From the NCBI RefSeq assembly GCF_003269065.1, contig NZ_QLTA01000001.1, positions 1-64,000 of the forward strand: 64,000 bases of DNA, read 5' to 3'. The notes below the pieces were generated by a model. That model worked only from the letters and a program-made list of their open reading frames with translations. It did not search any database and was not told the DNA's origin. Position 1 is the stretch's first letter; each line of letters opens with the position of its first letter. The DNA is from Paracidovorax anthurii (GTDB lineage: Bacteria; Pseudomonadota; Gammaproteobacteria; Burkholderiales; Burkholderiaceae_C). The position numbers and the translations under genes were made by a program. Shown in pieces: positions 58,170 through 64,000 of the stretch.

Positions 58170-58983
58170 GGATGCTTCCCTTTTCAAATTGACCAGCCTG
58201 AACCTCAACGGCATCCGTTCCGCCGCCTCGAAAGGGGTGGAAGCCTGGATCGCCGAAACGCGGCCGGATTGTATTTGCGTGCAGGAAATCAAGGCCCAGT
58301 CGGCCGACATGGCCGGCCGCTTCGAAGTGCTGGCCGGCCTCCAGGGGCATTTCCACTTCGCGGCCAAGAAGGGCTATTCCGGCGTGGGCATCTACACGCG
58401 CCGCGAGCCCAGCGACGTGCGCATCGGCTACGGATCGACCGAATTCGACGCCGAGGGCCGCTACGTGGAGGCGCGCTTCGACACGCCCGCGCGCAAGCTC
58501 TCGATCATCAGCGCCTATTTCCCGAGCGGCTCCTCCGGGCCCGAGCGCCAGCTGGCCAAGTTCCGCTTCCTGGCCGAATTCCACGTCCACCTGATGCGGG
58601 TGAAGGAAGAGCGCGAATTCATCCTCTGCGGCGACGTCAACATCGCCCACCAGCAGATCGACCTGAAAAACTGGCGCAGCAACCAGAAAAACAGCGGTTT
58701 CCTGCCCGAGGAACGCGAGTGGATGACAAAGTTGTTGAACAAAACCGACGCGAGCGGCGGGCTGGTGGACGTCTACCGCATGCTGCAGCCCACCGCCACC
58801 GACACGGCCTACACCTGGTGGAGCAACCGCGGCCAGGCCTACGCGAACAACGTGGGCTGGCGCCTGGATTACCACTTGGCTTCGCCAACCCTGGCCAACA
58901 CCGCCCGCCTCGCGACGATCTACAAGGACGTGAAGTTCAGCGACCACGCGCCGCTGACAATTGACTACGACTTCAACCTTTGA
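58168..58983 (+). CDS. Exodeoxyribonuclease III (xthA-type)
   Basis: The 271-residue AP endonuclease/exonuclease has [32 protein letters not shown] with the metal-binding Glu, [29 protein letters not shown] and [14 protein letters not shown] with the catalytic Asp-His pair. It should repair abasic sites. The frame has no other ATG near its N-terminus, and no good ribosome site is visible, so translation may be weak or leaderless. The start is divergent from pyrE within CCATGG. Confidence 0.93.
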   Translation: MDASLFKLTSLNLNGIRSAASKGVEAWIAETRPDCICVQEIKAQSADMAGRFEVLAGLQGHFHFAAKKGYSGVGIYTRREPSDVRIGYGSTEFDAEGRYVEARFDTPARKLSIISAYFPSGSSGPERQLAKFRFLAEFHVHLMRVKEEREFILCGDVNIAHQQIDLKNWRSNQKNSGFLPEEREWMTKLLNKTDASGGLVDVYRMLQPTATDTAYTWWSNRGQAYANNVGWRLDYHLASPTLANTARLATIYKDVKFSDHAPLTIDYDFNL

Positions 58984-59110
58984 TCAGACGAGGCTCCGGT
59001 TCGCTTTGCGCCCAAAGCGGCCACCCATCGCCCGCAGGTGGGCTGGTGGAGGAGCCTGCCCACATCGTCCTTTCCGCCTGAAATGCAGAAGGCGCATTGG
59101 ATGCTGACGC

Positions 59111-60154
59111 TCAGGCTTCGGGGCGCGCCCCAGGTGCAGTGAACCGCTCCTTTGCCAGTCTCGTGCCTTCTGCCAGCGCCTGCAGCTTGCGCCACGCCAC
59201 GTCCCGCCCCATCGGTGCCAGCCCGCAATTCGTGCACGGGAACAGCCGCTCCTTCGGCACGAACTCCAGCGCCCGGCCGATGGTGTCAGCCACTTCCTCG
59301 GGTGTCTCGACCACGTCGCTGGCCACATCGATCACGCCGACCAGCACGTCCTTGCCGGCCAGCAGCTTCATCAGGTCGGGCGGCACATGGGAGTGGATGC
59401 ATTCCAGGCTCACCTGGTCGATGCGGCTGCGGGCCAGCGCGGGGAACACCGTCTCATACTGGCGCCATTCGTCGCCCAGGGTGCTCTTCCAGTCGGTATT
59501 GGCCTTGATGCCGTAGCCGTAGCAGATGTGCACCGCCGTCGTACAGGTCAAGCCCTGCGCCGCGCGCTCGAGCGCCTGCACGCCCCAGTCGGCGGCGTCC
59601 TTCATGTAGACATTGAAGGCGGGTTCGTCGAACTGGATGATGTCCACTCCATCGGCCTGCAGCGCGAGCGCTTCCTGGTTGAGCAGTTCCGCAAACGCGA
59701 AGGCCATCTTGACCTTGTCGCCGTAGAAGCGGTCTGCCACGGTGTCGACGATGGTCATGGGCCCGGGCAGGGTGAACTTCAGCTTCTTCTTCGTGTGCGC
59801 TCGCGCCAGTTGGGCTTCGAAGGCATGCACGCGGCCCTTCAGGCGCAGGGCCGACACCACCTGCGGCACCATCGCGTCGTAGCGGTTGTCGCGGATGCCC
59901 ATCTTCACCTTGTGCTCGAAGTCGATGCCCTCGACCTGCTCAAGGAAGCCATGCACGAAATGCTGGCGCGATTGTTCGCCGTCGCACACGATGTCCAGGC
60001 CTGCGTCTTCCTGGGCCTTGATCCACAGCAGGGTCGCGTCGGCCTTGGCCTGGCGAAGCGCCTCGCCTTCAGCTCTCCACTGAGGCCAGAGCTTGTTGGT
60101 TTCAGCCAGCCAGGCTGGCTTCGGCAGGCTGCCGGCGATGGAGGTTTCAAACAT
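59111..60154 (-). CDS. mesD: Folate-independent methionine synthase MesD (MetE-like core)
   Basis: The 347-residue protein is a MetE catalytic-core homologue: FETSIAGSLPKPAWLAETNK, IVCDGEQSRQHFVHGFLEQV, DIIQFDEPAFNVY, zinc ligands in VHICYGYG and PCTNCGLAPMGR. It lacks the N-terminal folate half of MetE. Its neighbour is DUF1852 (MesX) and both are followed by a flavin reductase. As I recall, this pairing defines the MesD type of methionine synthase, which needs MesX and oxygen. The methyl donor is not known to me. The start has AAAGGAAT in front. Confidence 0.88.
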   Translation of the reverse strand: MFETSIAGSLPKPAWLAETNKLWPQWRAEGEALRQAKADATLLWIKAQEDAGLDIVCDGEQSRQHFVHGFLEQVEGIDFEHKVKMGIRDNRYDAMVPQVVSALRLKGRVHAFEAQLARAHTKKKLKFTLPGPMTIVDTVADRFYGDKVKMAFAFAELLNQEALALQADGVDIIQFDEPAFNVYMKDAADWGVQALERAAQGLTCTTAVHICYGYGIKANTDWKSTLGDEWRQYETVFPALARSRIDQVSLECIHSHVPPDLMKLLAGKDVLVGVIDVASDVVETPEEVADTIGRALEFVPKERLFPCTNCGLAPMGRDVAWRKLQALAEGTRLAKERFTAPGARPEA

Positions 60155-60274
60155 CTGAGGATTCCTTTCAAGCAGAAATGGGGGGGCGAGCGTATTTCGG
60201 GACTGTGGTGCCCAAGCAGCCAAGGGAGGGAGTGTTACCGGGGACATGACGGCAGGCGCCGCCGATGCGAGTGG

Positions 60275-61258
60275 TCAGAGCGCGAAATCGGCAGCCCACT
60301 GCTCAAGGACGTTCTTGTACGGCTTGATGAAGTGCTCCTCCGCAAATTTCCCCTGCTTGACCGCCAACTGGCTGCGTTCTTCCCGGTCATAGACAATCTG
60401 CGTCAACGAGTAATCCTGGTTCTTCAGGCTCGGTTGATAGAGCTTCCCGGCGGCAGAATTGGCGTTGTAGATTTCGGGGCGGTAAATCTTCTGGAAGGTT
60501 TCCATGGTGCTGATGGTGCCGATCAGCTCGAGATTCGTGTAGTCGCCCAGCAGGTCGCCGTGAAAGTAGAAAGCCAACGGTGCAACGCTGTTCGGAGGCA
60601 TGAAAAATCGAACCTGCATCCCCATCTTTGCGAAGTATTGGTCGGTCGAGGACAGTTCATTCTGTTGATACTCGGCACCCAGCACGGGGTGCTGGTTGCC
60701 CGTCCGCTGATAGGTCTTGCTGGTGGAGGCGCTGATGCAGATGACAGGCGGCTTGCTGAAGCGCTCCTTGTAAGTGTTCGAGCTGGCAAATTGCTTGAAC
60801 AGCTTTCCATGCAAGTCGCCAAAATCTTCCGGAATGCTGAATTCCGCTCGATTCAAGTTGTAGCCCGGAAGCAAGACACTGAAGTCGTAATCGCGCACGT
60901 AGGAGGAGAAGTTGTTCCCCGCGATACCGTCGATGCGTTTGTTTTCTTTCTTGTCGTGAATGCTTGTCTTCAGTATTTCAATCAACGGAAATACATCGGT
61001 GCTGCTCTTGGCATCGATGCCCATCTCGACGGAGATGATCTCGAGTTCGACAGAGTAGCGATCGCCCGTCGGATTGTCCCAATGCGCCAGGTCATTGAAG
61101 CGGTTGTCGATCATCCTCAGCGTATTGCGCAGGTTCTGTAGCCGACTCGCTCCCCGGGCCAGGTTGGCAAAGTTGGTGGTGATGCGCGTGCTGTCCGATG
61201 GCTGGTAGTTCTCATCGAAGCAAATGCTCTTGAGGTTGAAGGTGAGTTCTTGGTTCAT
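60275..61258 (-). CDS. mesX: MesX, DUF1852 partner of MesD
   Basis: The 327-residue DUF1852 protein starts NQELTFNLKSICFDENYQPS and includes NFSSYVRDYDFSVLLPGYNL and QVRFFMPPNSVAPLAFYFHG. Soluble, no known catalytic motif. It is encoded 120 bases upstream of mesD on the same strand and is expected to be needed for MesD. The gene is clearly less GC-rich than most of the window, suggesting transfer with mesD. Confidence 0.87.
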   Translation of the reverse strand: MNQELTFNLKSICFDENYQPSDSTRITTNFANLARGASRLQNLRNTLRMIDNRFNDLAHWDNPTGDRYSVELEIISVEMGIDAKSSTDVFPLIEILKTSIHDKKENKRIDGIAGNNFSSYVRDYDFSVLLPGYNLNRAEFSIPEDFGDLHGKLFKQFASSNTYKERFSKPPVICISASTSKTYQRTGNQHPVLGAEYQQNELSSTDQYFAKMGMQVRFFMPPNSVAPLAFYFHGDLLGDYTNLELIGTISTMETFQKIYRPEIYNANSAAGKLYQPSLKNQDYSLTQIVYDREERSQLAVKQGKFAEEHFIKPYKNVLEQWAADFAL

Positions 61259-61303
61259 CGCAATCCAGTGAACTAATTTTTGAAAGAAAGCCGGGTTCTT
61301 GTT

Positions 61304-61885
61304 TCAGGCCGCAACCGCTTCATCGGCCAGAGAGTGCCGGGCGTAGCGAGCCAGATCCACCAGTGGCAGTGCCCGTTGGACCGCCAGTCCGGCCCGCTCG
61401 ATCAAGGCCTCGTCCCGCAGGCGGTAATCCACGAAATCCTTGTCGGTCGCGTAGACGCCCAATGGCAGCGTGCGTGCCTGGAAGAAACTGAACAGCGGCC
61501 GCAACTGGTGGTCGATCACCAGGGCATGGCGCTCGCTGCCGCCGGTGGCGGCCAACAAGACCGGCTTGTCGATCAAGGCGTCCTGATGGATGAAGTCGAA
61601 GAAGTGCTTGAACAGCCCCGTGTAGGAGCCGCGGTAGACCGGTGTTGCCACCACCAGGACGTCAGCTTGCTCGACCGCGGCAAGTTCCCGCTCCACGGCA
61701 TCGGGCAGTTGAGATCGCCAGACCGCGCCGGCAAGCTGCGGTGCGAGCTGACCCAGTTCGACCAGGCGCTGTTCGCACGGCACTCCGTCCGAGATCAGGT
61801 CCAGCAGATGCTCTGCCAGGGCAGCAGACTTGGAGGGGCGTTGCAGCCCGCCGGAAACTGCGACTAATCGGAGTGGACGTGTCAT
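61304..61885 (-). CDS. msuE: NADPH-dependent FMN reductase (MsuE-like)
   Basis: The 193-residue flavodoxin-like reductase has LVAVSGGLQRPSKSAALAEH at the FMN site, DVLVVATPVYRGSYTGLFKH and KPVLLAATGGSERHALVIDH, matching the MsuE/SsuE group. It should supply reduced flavin. Upstream of mesX on the same strand, it suggests that MesD or MesX needs reduced flavin, an inference that fits the oxygen need. Confidence 0.85.
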   Translation of the reverse strand: MTRPLRLVAVSGGLQRPSKSAALAEHLLDLISDGVPCEQRLVELGQLAPQLAGAVWRSQLPDAVERELAAVEQADVLVVATPVYRGSYTGLFKHFFDFIHQDALIDKPVLLAATGGSERHALVIDHQLRPLFSFFQARTLPLGVYATDKDFVDYRLRDEALIERAGLAVQRALPLVDLARYARHSLADEAVAA

Positions 61886-62026
61886 TGTTGCTTTCGTATG
61901 GATTGATCTGCGCAGTGCCAGAGACGTTGACGGAGTGCATCACCGAGGTCCTCCGCCATGACTCGCGCAGATCCTCAGGCCACGCTCGACGTCAATAGGA
62001 GCGGATGGTATTGACGAGAATCAATG

Positions 62027-62045
62027 AAGTAAAATGGTTTTATCT
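62027..62045. promoter_or_regulatory. Candidate LysR-type operator in the mes intergenic region
   Basis: AAGTAAAATGGTTTTATCT has AAGTAAAA and TTTTATCT arms that match at six of eight positions. It lies between the divergent msuE-like and LysR genes, 28 bases before the LysR start. TGAA and TTCA half sites lie just outside. It is a good candidate for the regulator's binding site. Confidence 0.45.
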
Positions 62046-62073
62046 CATTCACCCATGAGCAGGAATCATCTGA

Positions 62074-62985
62074 ATGTTGGAGCGCCTACACCTCAGCATC
62101 GTCCGGCAGGTCGAGAAGCAAGGGTCGTTGACGGCCGCCGCGGGCGTGCTGAACCTGACCCAGTCAGCGCTGAGCCACAGCATGAAGAAACTGGAGCTGC
62201 AACTCGGCACCGACATCTGGCTGCGCGAAGGGCGAAGCCTGCGCCTGACGCAGGCCGGCCAGTACCTGCTGGCGGTGGCCAACCGCGTGCTGCCGCAACT
62301 GGACCTGGCCGAAGAGCGCCTGGGCCAATTCGCGCAGGGCGAGCGCGGTGCGCTGCGCATCGGCATGGAATGCCACCCCTGCTACCAATGGCTGCTCAAG
62401 GTGGTGTCGCCCTATCTGGCCGCATGGCCCGACGTGGACGTGGACGTCAAGCAGAAGTTCCAGTTCGGCGGGATCGGCGCGCTCTTCGGCTACGAGATCG
62501 ACCTGCTGGTCACACCTGATCCGCTGTTCAAGCCGGGGCTGAAATTCGAACCCGTGTTCGACTACGAGCAGGTGCTCGTCGTGGCCAAGGGCCACGCCCT
62601 GGCTTCGGCAGCCTACGTGAAACCCCAGCAGCTGACCCAGGAAGTGCTCATCAGCTACCCGGTGGACATCGAGCGCCTGGACATCTACAACCAGTTCCTG
62701 CTGCCGGCCGGTGTCACGCCCAAGCGCCACAAAGCGATCGAAACCACCGACATCATGCTGCAGATGGTGGCCAGCGGCCGCGGTGTGGCAGCCCTGCCGC
62801 GCTGGCTGGTCGAGGAGTACGCGGCCAAGATGGACGTGGTGCCTGTGCGGCTGGGCGTGCGCGGCATCGCCAAGCAGATCTTCCTGGGGGCACGCGAGGC
62901 GGACACCGCCATCGACTACGTGCGGGCCTTCATCGAACTGGCCCGTCAGCCTGCCGCCACCCTTGCGCAAGGAGCCAACGGATGA
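62074..62985 (+). CDS. metR: LysR-family regulator, MetR-like
   Basis: The 303-residue protein starts [20 protein letters not shown], with the helix-turn-helix [20 protein letters not shown]. The sensor domain has [20 protein letters not shown], as in MetR. MetR uses homocysteine to control methionine genes. It is divergent from the mes module and probably regulates it. Overlaps queH by ATGA. Confidence 0.85.
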   Translation: MLERLHLSIVRQVEKQGSLTAAAGVLNLTQSALSHSMKKLELQLGTDIWLREGRSLRLTQAGQYLLAVANRVLPQLDLAEERLGQFAQGERGALRIGMECHPCYQWLLKVVSPYLAAWPDVDVDVKQKFQFGGIGALFGYEIDLLVTPDPLFKPGLKFEPVFDYEQVLVVAKGHALASAAYVKPQQLTQEVLISYPVDIERLDIYNQFLLPAGVTPKRHKAIETTDIMLQMVASGRGVAALPRWLVEEYAAKMDVVPVRLGVRGIAKQIFLGAREADTAIDYVRAFIELARQPAATLAQGANG

Positions 62986-63650
62986 ACACCACCGTCGAAC
63001 GCAAACCGCTTCCGCTGCCCGGCGGCCACGACAAGGTGCTGCTGCATTCCTGCTGCGCGCCCTGCTCGGGCGAGGTCATGGAGGCCATGCTGGCGACCGG
63101 TATCGGCTACACCATCTTCTTCTACAACCCCAATATCCATCCGCTCAAGGAATACGAGCTGCGCAAGAACGAGAACATCCGCTTCGCCGAGCAGTTCGGC
63201 GTGCCCTTCATCGATGCGGACTACGACCGGGACAACTGGTTCGAGCGGGCCCGAGGCATGGAGCACGAGCCCGAGCGCGGCGTGCGCTGCACCATGTGCT
63301 TCGACATGCGCTTCGAGCGCACGGCGCTGTATGCGCATGAGCACGGCTTTCCGGTGATCACCAGCTCTCTGGGCATTTCGCGCTGGAAGAACATGCAGCA
63401 GATCAACGATTGCGGCGTGCGCGCGGCGGCCAGGTATCCCGGGCTGATGTACTGGGAATACAACTGGCGCAAGGGCGGTGGTTCGGCCCGCATGATCGAG
63501 ATCAGCAAGCGCGAGAACTTCTACCAGCAGGAGTATTGCGGATGCGTCTACTCGCTGCGCGACAGTAACCGGCACCGGGTGGAAAGCGGCCGCGAGCGCA
63601 TCCAGTTGGGAGTGATGTTCTACGGTGACGAGGCGCCCGCAAAAGACTGA
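62982..63650 (+). CDS. queH: Epoxyqueuosine reductase QueH
   Basis: The 222-residue QueH (DUF208) reduces epoxyqueuosine to queuosine in tRNA. It shows [66 protein letters not shown] and [13 protein letters not shown] with the iron-sulfur cysteines. It overlaps the MetR-like gene by four bases. An unusual neighbour for methionine genes. Confidence 0.93.
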   Translation: MNTTVERKPLPLPGGHDKVLLHSCCAPCSGEVMEAMLATGIGYTIFFYNPNIHPLKEYELRKNENIRFAEQFGVPFIDADYDRDNWFERARGMEHEPERGVRCTMCFDMRFERTALYAHEHGFPVITSSLGISRWKNMQQINDCGVRAAARYPGLMYWEYNWRKGGGSARMIEISKRENFYQQEYCGCVYSLRDSNRHRVESGRERIQLGVMFYGDEAPAKD

Positions 63651-63711
63651 TGCGCCTTGTGGGGGGAGCCACGCCACCCCTGGCTTTCAGAACGTGTTCA
63701 ACGGCGTCCGG

Positions 63712-63730
63712 CCCGCTCGATCAGAGCGGG
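63712..63730. terminator. Hairpin after queH
   Basis: CCCGCTC and GAGCGGG form a seven-base stem with a five-base GATCA loop. There is no T-run, so intrinsic termination is uncertain. Confidence 0.4.
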
Positions 63731-63762
63731 CGTGCCGAGGTTTCCCCCCACATCCGCCAAGT

Positions 63763-64000
63763 ATGGCAAGACCCTTGATCCCTCCCGAAAAGCCCAGGGC
63801 CGCAGACGACATCACCGACGGCTACTCGCTGGAAGTCAGCGCGAAGGACATTCCTGCACTGACCCCAGCGGCGCCTCGCATGCCGCCCGCGTCAACCGTT
63901 TCCATTCCCGACCTGGCAAGCGAGAACAACGAAATTTGGCACGGCGGGGCCGGATCTTTTCGTGGATCGTCTTGCCGCCGGCCTGACAGAAGCACATGGA
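63763..64000 (+). pseudogene. Methylenetetrahydrofolate reductase-like remnant, apparently deleted and frameshifted
   Basis: From ATG 63763 the frame reads ARPLIPPEKPRAADDITDG, then YSLEVSAKDIPALTPAAPR and TVSIPDLASENNE. This resembles the start of MTHFR-like proteins. After about residue 59 that frame turns into Arg/Ser-rich noise. A neighbouring frame reads FGTAGPDLFVDRLAAGLTEA, which resembles the C-terminal part of the same family. The simplest reading is a deletion of the middle that also shifted frame. The window ends before the gene does. Confidence 0.5.

Overview
The window looks like the chromosome of a Comamonadaceae beta-proteobacterium of the Acidovorax/Paracidovorax type. The evidence is very GC-rich coding DNA, the mreB-mreC-mreD-mrdA cluster divergent from gatCAB, a MesD/MesX methionine synthase pair, and short intergenic palindromes of the GCTAT...ATAGC kind that I associate with this family from memory. 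Most of the window is ordinary core genome with tight operons and ATGA start/stop overlaps. Four stretches look accessory because their base composition and codon use are visibly less GC-rich: about 270-6820, 31970-34065, 40930-41360 and 59110-62075.

Layout. 1-270: end of an IS5-family (IS903-type) insertion sequence. 370-6821: a compact, apparently transferred cluster with an SGNH hydrolase, an unannotated 39-residue cationic peptide, a NodU/CmcH-type carbamoyltransferase, a BacD-like ATP-grasp amino-acid ligase, an MFS exporter and an alpha/beta hydrolase. This is the best candidate for an undescribed system: a small carbamoylated peptide-like product, possibly built on or with the 39-mer. 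6951-11632: VanZ-like protein, hemJ and hemB, a CorA-like channel and an amidotransferase. 11703-16858: a MarR repressor with a near-perfect palindromic operator, then an outer-membrane factor, EmrA and EmrB. 17042-24607: a dienelactone hydrolase, an SDR, MarC and a creB/creC/creD-like envelope-stress set interrupted by a dispersed repeat and a beta-propeller-like gene. 24833-27357: hemerythrin, an exported cysteine-repeat protein, CsbD and a PAPS-reductase-like protein. 27500-31781: Fur box, FecI-type sigma factor, FecR and a TonB receptor with an STN signalling domain.

31974-34064: a small caspase-like protein followed by two tandem paralogues of a membrane-anchored protein, which looks like an effector with duplicated immunity genes. 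34121-37821: an Mla/MCE lipid transporter operon. 38123-42252: a GMC oxidoreductase, an unusual Pro/Ser/Ala-rich protein with hydrophobic C-terminal segments, and a TSUP permease. 42277-47311: LysR, serine deaminase and a polar amino-acid ABC transporter preceded by a promoter, a palindrome and an intrinsic terminator in its leader. 47512-56527: EamA exporter, cell-shape operon and the glutamyl-tRNA(Gln) amidotransferase operon. 56741-58983: DUF4124 protein, and pyrE and an exonuclease III gene whose divergent start codons share bases. 59111-62985: folate-independent methionine synthase module (MesD, MesX, flavin reductase) with a divergent LysR regulator. 62982-64000: queH and a damaged MTHFR-like remnant at the edge.

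Functions were read from motifs and family knowledge. No alignment, composition count or database search was run.
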